NCBI GenBank assembly: GCA_030248295.1 | Contig: JASANH010000232.1 | Coordinates: forward strand, 310,001-374,000 | Direction of reading: 5' to 3' | DNA: 64,000 bases | Source: Mesodorylaimus sp. YZB2_4 | Lineage: Eukaryota > Nematoda > Enoplea > Dorylaimida > Dorylaimidae | Shown: piece by piece, positions 44,322 through 55,785 of the stretch | Layout: every line of letters begins with the position of its first letter | How positions within the stretch are numbered: position 1 is the stretch's first letter | Notes under the pieces: generated by a model | Databases searched by the model: none | What the model was told of the DNA's origin: nothing | What the model saw: the letters and a program-made list of their open reading frames with translations, nothing else | Position numbers and translations under genes: made by a program

Positions 44322-45409
44322 TTCGTTGGGACCTATAAGGAAGAGCAGATACAGTAAGAGTAGCCATTACCTTTCAGTGGTCCACATCCCGCCCTCAAAT
44401 CCCTTCATCATGTGCAAACTTCAAAAATTGCTGGCTCGAGCCAGTTTTTGCACACTTAATTGATAAGACTGATATTGATTAAAATACTAAATCTAAGAAT
44501 TCATTTTTAAATTTTTAAATTTTATACAGAAGTGGCACTTCTAGCGCGTTTGTCGCTTATCCTCGGCTTTCAACGCTTCAGCAGACATCGAAGCATCGAA
44601 AAATAAAAGATCTAAGGCCAGCATCTCCCTCCATCTTATACCCAACCGCTGTTAATGCCTTATGTAGGACCATCGAAAGCATGCCGTCGTAGGCAACAGT
44701 TTTCCAATCACCACAGCCAGCTCGTATGGTCTTGCATCTTATTTTTCTGTCCGACTTTTTTTACTTTTCAGCATTAAGTGCTTGGCGAAGTGTACGATGC
44801 AAATTTACTTCAGTTCTCGCTAAAAATAGCAGTGAATCCGTATCGCTCTCGCTTCGGGCTATAGCATGCAAATTTACTTGTAATTGAGAAATGTGCTCTA
44901 CCTTGTAGAATAGAATTGAGAAGTTCCCTTTTTAGGCTTTTTTGGTGCATGTCAAAATTTGAATTTTTTGATACCAGAATGCTGCTTAGTAATTTAATTT
45001 AAAACCAATGAATAGCGAGAGTACGAATGAGCTACAGTATATGTGTTGAACAAAGGGAGGCCTTTTGCACCCCACAGATGCATACAGCGCGTTTGAGATT
45101 TCGGCTTAGCATGTTTTTGTCTTTGGTCCCAGACCAATTTTGAATAAAACAAATTGTTGGCAAGATGATGAGCTTTGAAAGAAGTTTCCATCAAGTTCCA
45201 TGGAAAAAGTTTACAGCACATGCATCAACATGGCTCCATATAAGTTTCCATCAAAAATTACGCGATAGAATCCACCAGTGAAATTCACGTACTTCCGCCT
45301 GGAATCCATGCTCTTCCATGGTTGTTCCGTGTGAGTGACATGGAACCCCCGCGTAAAACCTGTGTAATGGCATGAATCCAAATCAGTACTTTCAGGCGGA
45401 TACGCATGG
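44322..45409. other. Intergenic, no gene seen
   Basis: 5' flank of the HHAT gene. No other gene recognised. Confidence 0.45.
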
Positions 45410-45760
45410 ATCCATCATACCAGCATCAACCGAACCACCGAACCAGCCGAATCGAACCACTGGCGTGGCGATTTTTACTGAACCGAACCGGCTAATTTGG
45501 ACTAAACCACCAAACCCAACAATAGATTTCGAATTTCCTCTTTTATTGGTGAAAATTCGGTTATTACAGTATGTTTGAGATTTCGGTTTAGCTCTGAATT
45601 TCGCGGTCCTTTTTTCTTAATTATCTTCAAAATTCCAGTTTAAAAAAGTGCCAGCATCGACCGAACACGGTTCTTGCACCGAACCGAACCTTCCCGAACT
45701 TTTTCTCAAATCTCACCGAACCCAAACCGAAACTGCCCACCAAACCGAACCGAATTTCCT
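45410..45760. repeat. CCGAACC-rich repeat
   Basis: Many ACCGAACC and CCGAACCGAA words occur, bounded by CCAGCATCAACCGAACC (45420) and CCAGCATCGACCGAACAC (45651). Similar CAGCATCGACCGATC ends appear inside the hAT MITE at 50758-51600. Probably a short non-autonomous transposon. Confidence 0.45.
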
Positions 45761-46281
45761 ACATACTGTATGTGCACCGATATCTTAGATCCTACATAAA
45801 GTAGTAATCATCATCTGTATTGGGTGTGCCATAAAGAATGACTCTCTAATGTTTCGTCCTCCACCAGCCTATTACGCAAGTTATCGCGGTAGTCAGCTGT
45901 CAGCTGGTAGTTAACTGAGTCAGGACCTGACTTGGCACTATATTCGCCATTCGTTTTCAAAACGCGATATAGTCGAGAGTACCAAGGCTCACAATTTTTT
46001 CCACAATATCCAAAGGAAATCGTTTCACAGCAATCTTTAATTCAGCTTTTCGAGTTGCTTGGACTTTACTCGATCCCAGTTCAGCACTGGCAATTTCTTC
46101 CCAAACTGATTAGCCTAATGGGTTCAAATCGGGGCTATCCTGCACCATTTCTGTGTTTTGTGGGTATGAGCCTTCGCACCATCTCGCTTACAATTAGATG
46201 TCTAGTCGATCCCAAAGTATATTTCTTCCATATTTCCCAGCTGCTGGCAATACCATTTCCATATAAACGGAATGATTGACT
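45761..46281. other. Intergenic, no gene seen
   Basis: A plus-strand open frame at 45932-46279 has no recognised family and no splice context. Confidence 0.4.
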
Positions 46282-46452
46282 GTTCATGTTCATGTTTTAC
46301 CACATCACCAAACGCTTATGCGCACTTGAGGGTGAAGGGACACATTTTACACGAAATGATTTACCGGCCCGCGAGTCGAACCCTCGCCCGTAACTGCGTA
46401 CCTGGCGTGAGAGGCAGACGCCTACCCACCTGGCCACGAGGCCTGGTGGGTA
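46282..46452 (-). repeat. tRNA-derived SINE, best-preserved copy
   Basis: The minus strand has a tRNA-like head (A-box-like TGGGTAGGCGTCTGCC, CTCTCACGCCAGG, B box GGGTTCGACTCGCGGGCC) followed by a tail ending AACATGAACATGAAC. It shares head and tail with 43155-43345. Confidence 0.8.
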
Positions 46453-47083
46453 GGCGTCCACCTGGGTTGACTGTACCTTTGTCCAAAATGACCAGCGGTG
46501 GTACCAAATTTCTGAGGTCTTGACTTTTCGTTTCTTTGTACAAGCACCTGTACAATATGATAGACTGCCCGATGCAGAATTGAATGCATAATGTGCCTGT
46601 TTCAGTGTAAATTCTACAATGCGACTGATTCCGAAGAAAACTAGCCATTTCTGTGAGGGTCCCCGCTCGCGGTGGGACAAGACAGGCAGCTGGTTTCTCG
46701 GAAATCCTGATCTCCCGGCCACAGCGTGGGAATGCAAGCTCACAATAGACACGCACGTGTTACAATCTAACCAGCACTTCCTACGCATACCCCTCCCCTC
46801 TAAGCGCGTCTTATTCGACTGTTACGCCTCCTTCGCCCAGTCATTGCGTGGTCAATAAGTCATCCATGTAGTCTCGATCAGACGAAAAGGGATAGTAGAT
46901 TCCTGCAGTTCTACACAACCAAATAAGAAATAAAATTGACCAAACTGATAAGTACATAATCATGATCAAAAATACGAGACCGACTTAAACTTAAAATCGC
47001 TGTTTACACATGTTTTCAATAAAAATTTGGAAAAACTATCTACAACGTAAAATCAAACTCGCAATACCGAACTGATAAAGCGA
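46453..47083. other. Intergenic, no gene seen
   Basis: 3' flank of the THAP/zinc-finger gene. No recognised coding sequence. Confidence 0.45.
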
Positions 47084-49890
47084 TTATTCATTCACAGGTT
47101 CCATCTTAATTACACAAAAAGCTGGAGAGTTCGAAACCTCTTGTTTTTCCTCCAATCTTCCACATTCCGCCATCACTTCCATCTTCGCCACAGCTGTCCA
47201 CGCCGAGCAAGCGGTACCAGATAAATCCTGTCCACCTTCAATTTCTTCGGATACATTTTGATCAGAATCCGTCTCAGAGATCAGTTCGCGCTTTCTTGAA
47301 TTCGATTCATCATTTTCTATCGTTGTTTCATTATCCTGAATCGAATTATCGATTGCTACGTGCTCCTGAATTATGGGAGTATGCGTCTTTCGTTCACTGT
47401 TCCAGCCGCAACCATTCTCCACATCCCCCTTCCGGTCAGTGTTTCCGATCGTAATGCGATGTAATTCGGATAAATGCATTCGAAATTCCTCCTCATTTCT
47501 GAAGTAATTGATTTTGACTTTCGTACAAATGGAGCAATAATATCGGACTTTTCCATCAGTCAAATAGTGAAGACGAAGTTGATGCGTCGACAATCCTTTC
47601 CGACTGACGAATGTTCCGAGGCAATAACTGCAAAACCAATCATTCGCGCTCAAACTTTTCCTTCTGATTGTTGATGTAGAATTCGCGCCACGAATTTGTT
47701 CATGTTCAACATACCCGAGAGCTATTAGTCGTCGAACTTTACAATACGGAGTTGATGGATCGCGTAATTTCACTTTGATACCTTGACTTCGAAGTAAGGC
47801 CACCTTGGCACTGTGCGGATATAACACGTCGCCACAACCATCCTCAAGAACTGTTGTCGTCTTCACATGATCGTGGTGACACGTTTCGTGCACTGCTTCG
47901 CTCGGCTCTGAAGGCTGAAGTCGGGGAATAGTCGGTGTACGCACTTCGACCATGGGAGATGGAGTAGCAGATTCGGACGGGTGCGCCAGTGTCGTAATGC
48001 CGTTTTGGCCTTGACGGGAAGTCGACTGCTGAAAGTAAATGCTGCATCAGACATGATATTTTGTACAATGAAAGAATAAACTGAAGGAATAAAACATACG
48101 CCCGCATAGACATAAAAGGTTTTCCGACTATTCAAGCAAAAGTTACAGCTGATTGAAGATTTTTCGGTGAAAGTCGCACGCAGTGCTTCTCCTTAGTCCT
48201 TAAAGACTACGCTCCTCAGAACTCACATATTTGCACTCCCCAACGCAATCCCCCGCCATCAGCCTCATCGCTGGGACAAAATTCGCTCGAAGCCGACAGT
48301 CTAACCACGCGATTGCGCACCTATTCATGCCCAAGGGATTGATCTGATGCAGACAGCCGCAGCCTTTAGCGTGCTCTATACTGTATTTAGAGTAAGGTAT
48401 GCCTCGCGTAAAATACCTTATTTATAGTTTCGATGTGCCCCGATTAATAGTCTCAAGTTTTGGACATCTTTGAGACTGCCTTGCATGAAAGGGTACGGAG
48501 GAGGCGTAAGGGAACTTTCCTGAGCTTGGTCGGTATAAGATGCCAAATATCAACTCCGCATGTTCTACCCCACAGCTAATGATTCATGATTCATTCAGTG
48601 AAAAAGTGAATTAATGAAAGCAGGCGCTGATACGCAATTTTTAGGTGAAAACCCGGAAGCCCATGTTGTATAAGGCATTTAGAAATATATTTTTGCATAA
48701 ACATTTAAACTTAAAAGGGGCAGGAAATTCCCGCTAATACAGTACAGTATATGTGAAAATTACACCCGGATGCATCCAGACCTTGCCCTCGCATGCTTCC
48801 TTTTCAGTCCAAAGACTGTAATGGGCACTTCAAACGGCTGTTCGAATTGGAACCAAAACCTTCCAAAATCACAGCTGGAACCAAATAACTGTCGATTCAA
48901 ACTTGACATGAGGCAAAGTGTGAAAGTTCTGTACAGGGGTTGAAAGAAGAGCGTATTCAAGATTTGTATAAATTTTTGGAAGCGACCAATCGTGTACGTA
49001 ATGTACCACTTTAGGTGCGGTCATTTGCTTTATTCATGAATACAAATGACCGCTGTGAACAAAGGTTCGCAAATGTCCCTGAGGATATGCGAGTTTGTGT
49101 TTATCGACTGCCATGCCGCTGAAAAATATGAAAGAAATCTACAGTATATGTAGTAGAGTACGATCACCCTCCATTCCGGCATCGCTCTTGATGTCAAACT
49201 TAATCATGATTGAATGCCAAGTTCAAGTATTGAAGAGTCTTTTCATCATATCTCAGAATGGAAGCTAGTTTGTTCATATGCGCTATAGAATGACTACGTC
49301 CGTAGATATTTTTTGATCGCAACTTTTTCGCTGCCATTAATGGTCATTGCTTCATCTCCCTGATTTTCTCCTCCACCAACCTACCCACTTTCATGGTCAG
49401 ATGCCAGCAACTAACAATTCGCAGCCGAATCTAATTACCTGTCAGCAGTACCACATCCATCCTCAGCCAACAAGTCAATCGTTAATCCCAGGCCATAGAC
49501 CATTTCTGTACGCTTTTTTAAAGTTTCACAGTTATTTTTTGATCTCCATAATTTCTAATAACACATGTTCGTCTACTTACAGGCTATAAGGCCTAACTCA
49601 AGGCCTCTAAGGCTACAAAGACAAAATGGTTAGCCTACCTCAAGTGGAACAATCGTCGGGATTGCAGTTGATTTTAAATTATGCCGCAAACCATGATTAA
49701 TGACATCATCTTTGCTAAAATGGTTCATACAAACGGCAGGACTCGTCCCTAAATCCGCTTCATCCACTTGGATTATGTCTAGCCATAACATGCGACGTCT
49801 TTCGTCCACGGGAAGCGAAAATAATGGAGTTCTGGGATATGAATACCTCGAACTGTAACAATTTGGTACAATACATCGTTTCGTCATCAT
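47084..49890 (-). CDS. THAP plus C2H2 zinc-finger protein (2 exons inferred)
   Basis: Exon A, 49890-49639 on the minus strand, encodes a THAP domain at the extreme N-terminus, as usual: MMTKRCIVPNC (C-x4-C), PLFSLPVDERRR, W, CMNHF (C-x2-H) and LKSTAIPTI. It ends in GAG followed by a GTAGGC donor, phase 0. Exon B, about 48030-47084, starts after a TACTTTCAG acceptor, also phase 0. It carries two C2H2 fingers (FCSYCLGTF..H..H and YYCSICTKVKIN..H..H), then an acidic S/E/N-rich tail to the stop. Joined length is about 400 aa. THAP domains bind DNA, often derive from P-element-type transposases, and act as transcription regulators. The join across 1.6 kb is inferred from matching phase and order; these could instead be separate genes. 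Confidence 0.72.
48136..49638. other. Inferred intron of the THAP/zinc-finger gene
   Basis: No exon recognised. Several TACAGTAC and ACAGTATATG words occur (48738-48752, 49142-49150). Confidence 0.4.
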
Positions 49891-50757
49891 CGCCAAAACA
49901 ATTTCACACCTCCCCCATTTTTGGCGCCTTTTAGCTGTTGATATTCTCAGCTTGGTTTTTTCGGTTTCCATTCCGCCAGCTGTTTGGCAACAGGCCGTCA
50001 TACAGTAAAACCGCGACGCGCACACTTGATTTTCAGGTACTTAAAAACGTGGCAAGCTTTTAATTTTTCGCCAAGTTCAAGACAGAACTTTTTCGTCGAA
50101 TAAAACTGTAAGATCAGTCAAATCGATACGACGGTCTCGTTACTTTATTCTCGTCATCTCACCTCGTACAATATGATTTATTTCTAACAAGGAATATCAT
50201 GAGGGTACACTAATCGCGAACCAAGTGTTCGTGTTTGCCATGATTAGGGCTGTTGCGTTGTTTGTACAATACATGAAGCATCATGATTCTTTACGCCCGC
50301 TCATTTACAAAACTGCATTGCAAAATTCCCACACACTCGCATGAGACCTTCCACCAACTGCCATAGGGGCCATCCATAGATGTCGATCGCACAAAATCTC
50401 GATTTTTTGACCCCCCCCTTTCCCCTTACCGCATGCCGACCACTTCTCGCACTCCCCCCCCCCCCCCCCCCCCAAAAATGGTCGACCACTTCAGCCATAC
50501 CCCCACCTTCCAAACGCAGTTTTGTCAAATGTTTCATCTTATGCTTTCTCGAGCTCGACAAGGTGCCCTCTCCTTCGAAGCCAAATCTTTTTTTGATTCA
50601 TGGAGCGGATTTCTATTTTGTAGAAGCCCCCAAAAATTTCCCCATATTTTTTAAAAAGTTTTGCGGGTTGGGCCGCGTCGACCCAGTTCTCTGCGAGACT
50701 TTCAATAATATTAGCTGGCCAGCAGTCATGATATGATGAGTGAGGCTGTGAGGTGAC
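49891..50757. other. Intergenic with C20 tract
   Basis: 5' flank of the THAP gene. C8 at 50411-50418 and C20 at 50454-50473 lie in a repeat whose GGCCATCCATAGA segment is echoed, inverted and imperfectly, near 52130. The 8-bp hAT target copy is at 50750-50757. Confidence 0.5.
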
Positions 50758-51600
50758 TAGGGATAGGCTGGGATCCCGATCCGGATCCCATCGGGATTTG
50801 ACCCCTCCCAATCCCGATCCTGATCCTGACATTGAGGCAACGAGATTCTGCTGATAATTATGATATGCATAAGCATGGTGCACTTTGATCCAGCATATCT
50901 GCGATGAAGAGGCAACAGCAACATCGACTCAAATCAATAATGATAGGAACACTGATTTTACCTCAGTCTAGGCCAGGCATCGACCGATCCACCGAACCGC
51001 CGATCAGAGGGGTGGATCAGCTTCCGATCCGATCTGACTGCTGGATCGGCCAGATCGGCAACTAACATTTATTTTTCGCGCTTTATCTGCTGGGAAATGA
51101 TAAAATGTGACAAACTATAAGTAGAAAATCCCTTTTTTCTTTCAAATAATAACTTAATCCCGCTTTAGGTGCTGCTCTTCGGTCTCGTATGTCCTTTAGA
51201 GTGGTCTAACGGAGAGTGCCAGCGAGGGATCACGGCAGGTTGGGGAAAACGCAGCGCCAAACACGTCGTCCCCATCTACCTTCTTTTTTTGGAGTGGATC
51301 GGATCGGGATCGGGATCCAGGCCTGAGGTCAGATCGGTCGATGCTGGGTCTACGCTGACCTTGCTGGACGCGTATCGGAACTGCGAATGTACTCATCAAT
51401 TTCATCTTATTTATAATGGCTTAAACTCGACCTGATAAAAAGCTTAAAAAAACCTGGATGACTAAAATGTGCTTTAGTGAAAAAAATAGACTCATCTCCT
51501 CCGTGTGTGCAAAGAATGTAAGCCTCAAATAAAAATCACGATCCCGATCGAGCTTGCCCTGATCCCGATCCCGGAAAAAGGTGATCCCGACCTATCCCTA
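50758..51600. mobile_element. hAT-type MITE with perfect 8-bp target duplication
   Basis: Terminal inverted repeats TAGGGATAGG and CCTATCCCTA bound 843 bp. Identical 8-bp flanks GAGGTGAC lie at 50750-50757 and 51601-51608. Subterminal GGGATCCCGATCC words occur at both ends, as in the element at 30222-30826. No transposase is present. A second pair of inverted ends (CAGGCATCGACCGATCC near 50974, GGTCGATGCTGGG near 51337-51349) suggests another small element nested inside. Confidence 0.9.
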
Positions 51601-51608
51601 GAGGTGAC

Positions 51609-52559
51609 CAGCTCTCACGGCAGGGCTTGGGCTTAGCTTCGGGACCTTCCCGACTGGTGTTCAGGGACAGTTTCCCAATTCTCTACTCTTGGGTGGGCGT
51701 CCGCCATTTGACAGTAGCAGGGGAGTCGCCCAGAGCCAGGTGTCCAAAGCCAGTAACTGCCGTCCTCCGTCGGAATAGAACCTCGGGATTTCAGTCAGGG
51801 TTGCCGGCCAGCAAGGCGGATCAACGCCTCAACCAGCTGAGCCATCGCCTTCCAACTTTTCCCTTTCGCATCAGATGCCATTCCAGTCGGGAGTGAGTCC
51901 TGACGAACCCGAAATTGCATTGTCGAGAATGAACGACCAAGGAGAAGAGAAGACAAAAAGTTTTGAAGGTTTGAGAGCGCACTGCTCTGCTGGTGAAGAT
52001 AAAAAGTGTTTTTTTGTCATCAAAAGTTTAAAAATTTGCTGCGGTCGACCACTGGCCGCCACCCCTACCCCTCCCCTGACCGCAGCAGACCACTTTTTGC
52101 CCTCCCCCCCCAGGCTGCGGTCGACCTTTATGGATGGGCCCATTGGGATTTCCATCTGCAAACTCAAGGAGAATCGTAACATTATTGCCGATATTTTAGG
52201 TGAGTAGTCCTGAACAGCACCAAAAAATTTTTTTCTTAGGATCTCTTATTCGACATTTCCATGGCCGAGCGTCAGTTCTCGCTGTTTTGGCGCTTGTTCC
52301 TGGTTTTTTAGCCAACGTTTGCCAAGAATTCGAGATGAGCGCTTATTCGTCATGGATTCGAAGCTCCCAGGAGAGAGCTCTCTCCTTTTTGAAACTAGCT
52401 GATGAATAACGAATCTAATGGTCAGTTGTTGTCAAAGTCGGGATTGGGAGCAGGATCACAGGAAGATTTGGCGGGCGGTAGTCGCATCTCGTCCAGCATG
52501 CAGAGACTTGTTGATCCAAATTTGCAAACCGTTGGAACTTCCTCTGCTAGTTCTTAACG
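51609..52559. other. Intergenic with tRNA-like SINE fragment
   Basis: 51769-51858 on the minus strand reads GCGATGGCTCAGCTGGTTGA (A-box-like) and a B-box-like GGTTCTATTCC, a tRNA-derived SINE relic. No gene is recognised elsewhere; this should be intron or flank of the LIM gene. Confidence 0.5.
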
Positions 52560-53178
52560 ACGAACGAATAAGTATTTTTCCATGTATTCGCCATGCAATA
52601 CCGAATCGCACGCTGTGCACTTGAAACACCGCCACTGCGCATCCAATGCCAACAACACTTGACCACTATGGATCAATTGATTACAAGCGGCGCACGCTGA
52701 AACAAAAATTTGATGGTCATACAAATCGCAATTGAGCATCGCTCGTCAGATCTCGTCCCCTCCTTCGAATATTCACAGACTCCAAATGTTCGGGCGACTA
52801 TCCACCCCTCCTCTCACCCCGTCCGCATATTCCCAGTCAGAACTTCCTTTTGATACCTCTTTGACACCTACCTTACGCCCAGCCAACATGGCCTGCTGTA
52901 CCCAATCGCAAACCCGCCCTCCGTAAAAACCGCCTGTCACTTTACTGGTCGGGGAATAGAGCCCAGGCGGCGAGATTTGTCCTTCCAATACTTGCTGTTG
53001 CTCTTCGTGCACTTGTTGTTTTTGTTTCTTTTGCAGATGCTGCTGTCGTTGCAGCTCCGTTTCGGTTGTTCTGACGATAGTTGCGTGGGTTTCACTTTAG
53101 CAACGGGTACGCTGACACACTTGGCATAGGGTCTCCCTGCCGTTATAGGTGACTTTTTGACCAGCCGGAAATGATTGT
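52560..53178 (-). CDS. Actin-binding LIM protein, partial (LIM2 end, linker, LIM3 start)
   Basis: Three candidate exons on the minus strand. From 53178 (after TTTTTGTAG) comes the end of a LIM domain, PAGQKVTYNGRETLCQVC, matching the end of ABLIM LIM2. About 53050-52900 encodes a Q-rich coiled linker (TETELQRQQHLQKKQ, then SPPGLYSPTSK). From 52696 (after TTTGTTTCAG) comes LIM3, CAACNQLIHSGQVLLALD and then HGEYMEK. ABLIM/UNC-115 proteins link signals to actin in axon growth. Exon borders around the linker could not all be phased, and no good donor follows HGEYMEK. LIM3 reads ALDAQWRCFKC where relatives have W-H-x-x-C: two residues including the zinc-binding His are missing. The remaining LIM and villin-headpiece exons were not found in the window. 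It may be a gene fragment or a decaying copy. Confidence 0.6.
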
Positions 53179-55785
53179 CTACAAAAATGCAAACTGAATT
53201 AATATGTCTGGGTCCCTATTACTGGAGGGAGTGACCGGCGGCGCGGAGGTTTTGCGCCTCGCCAAAAGCCCAACCAAGTCATCTAGCCCACGCTGCATCC
53301 CAGCTTCCAGCAGCTCTGCGTAGAGGATCGATTGCCAGACGAGCCTCTACACCGTGACAATATACGCAGAGCCCGCACGCAGAGATATGCAATATTCTTT
53401 TCAGCATAGAGTAAGATACTGTTTGCGCCATTCTACAGTGCAGAGTCCTCCGTCTTGCGGCCCATCTCACATGACTGCCAGGTGCCATGCTCATTGACAC
53501 GATGTCAGAGCCTGATTGCACACGCGCCGTGCATACTCAAATATCCCAGAAAAATTATTCAAGGGCAGAAACTAGGAGGGAATTTTGCTGTAACTTTAGC
53601 ATGCAAGTTCAAACAAATGATTTTGATGATTTTGATTCTCAAATCATCCCAAACAACCTTCGTAGTGCATTCAATTCATTCAGTATTTTCCCTTATTTCC
53701 AGAACATCATGGCGCGGTGCCCATGGGGCGGGCTAAACCATAGACCGTCGTGGTACTCAATTACCCCACACCCCTAGAGACCTGTTTCCGAAATATCATC
53801 ATCGACTTATCCATCAAATGCGAGATCGTAATATTTCATCTTCTCACTCACCACCAAATCGACGATTTCCGTCCTTTTGGTGAATTCTTCAATGATTGCG
53901 TGCTCTTTACACATTTAATCAAGATCTTACTCTCGGTTTCGACATCGTCAGGTTATCTAGCATGAAACTTTAGGCCGACTATGCTGGATAGGGTACGGCG
54001 CCGACTTAAAACAACGTTTGATTGCTACTCCAAGATGTTCTGGTTTTGATGAACAAATAATATCTTTATGATACAAATAGTTGTGCGCTGTGCTCGTCGT
54101 GGGCTTGTTGATTTCGAGCGAACGAAACTGAACAAATATCGCAGCACAATCACATGCAGCGGATAATCATTCGTTCCTTTTTCTACTGTTTGTATTTTGA
54201 AAATTGATGAGGACGACGGGCCTTCATGCCATTTGAAGCTACTTCAGTTTGCATTTACGACAGCAGGAGGGCAGTCGGGTCATCGCCAAGCTCGTAACCT
54301 AGTGCGTAACGACACAAGGCTGTCACATTTACTGACATAACGTGACTGGTATGAAATATACGTACTACTACAGACCTCGTAAAATCGTAACGATACTTTT
54401 ACACTTCATTTCTAGAATATGCATTTGCAAAAAACTCTAATATCTTATCGTCGAATTGCATTTTTTTGAATTGGGGTTACAGAGAAATGCAGCACAAAAC
54501 TCTGCGCTATTTGCATCATAGCAACTAGGCTGGAACGTTTTTTGGCTTTTATATTCCAGTCCCCAGTTTTTGAGAGCCATAAAGTCGGGTACAAACTCTC
54601 TCTCTCAAAGACCAGGGGTTTAGTCGCCCATGGAGTGGATCGTATTTCTGCCAGTAAAATCGAAGCGCCAGACCGCCAGACAATGAATCAATGCCATATT
54701 AACCAACCTGCAGGGCGCGCTGTTTTGCCCTGTTTGGTTCTCAGGAAAGTTAGCTTTTCAAAGATCATTGGAATAATGTTCAAATGCTGCATTTATGTGC
54801 ACTGAAGAAAGGAGCCTGAACCTGAAAACGTGACCTCTCCTTTCATTATTCGAATTTTACACTTGCCTCCCCCCCTATACTAGTATGAATTCTACCCTTC
54901 CACAGAACTCGCCGAAACAGATTACTACTGCCTTTGTTTGTACTGTTCACATGCATCTAAAGTTACAGAGAAGTTATATGCTACTGTATATTTGGCTTGC
55001 TCTTCTAAATCCAACCTAATCCGAGTTATACAATCCAATCCATCCCGTCTGGTGGTGAGTTTCACTACCTAGGAGTCACTACATTGAAACGAGTAAACAT
55101 AGGCTTGTCGTTTCGTGCATGTCAATGTACCACCATCTGACAAATTTTTTGGCAGCTTTTCGCATTCACATGATCTGCTGAGCGCTAAATGACTGCTATT
55201 CTGATATCATTGATGAAATCAATTTGAAATTCTTCCTCACGGACAGTGTAATCAACATTTTTCTTTTACTGTAGCGTGACCTGTGCATCTCACCGTCAGC
55301 GGAGCAAGAAACGCTTCGACTCGTACTTGGCACACCAGATTATGCTCTCCGCAAATTAGGAGAAAAAATCGATGGGATGAAGGATGGAACAAAGTTTGGG
55401 TTCAACTGGTAAAACCATGCCAGCACGTGGGTGGAAACAACGATGTGCGCTAATGAAGGCCCTGCCTACTCCTGTGTCTGCACACTGGGCGGTCACAAGA
55501 TCATCGAATTTATGTTCAAGATACCCAACCAATCTATTCATCCTAGTATAGTCTAATTCGCACCCAAGCAAGTCTGCATTGAAATTTTGTACGCATAAAC
55601 ATTCCTATCCCGCTCTTAGAGACTGGTTTTCTGCACCATAGGATTCTCTCGCCACACAAGGAGTATACCAACTCCTCAACCCACATTCTCCTCAACCAAC
55701 TTTTGCCATAAAACTCAACCTACTCAACGCAAAGCCCCAATTCTGGCACTGTAGAGCATAGAATATTATTTTTTGGTGTCTGAAA
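53179..55785. other. Intergenic or upstream ABLIM intron, no gene seen
   Basis: No convincing coding sequence in 2.6 kb. 53700-53760 (ACATCATGGCGCGGTGCCCATGGG) resembles 59920-59945 (ACATCATGGCAGGGTGTCCATGGG), a dispersed repeat. Earlier ABLIM exons would be expected on the minus strand here but were not recognised. Confidence 0.45.

Noticed and set aside
46361-46788. Long minus-strand frames near 46.5 kb
   Set aside because: They run through the SINE at 46282-46452 and have no recognisable protein.
48240-48330. Possible tRNA-like sequence
   Set aside because: TGGTTAGACTG resembles an A box, but there is no proper B box or closed stems.
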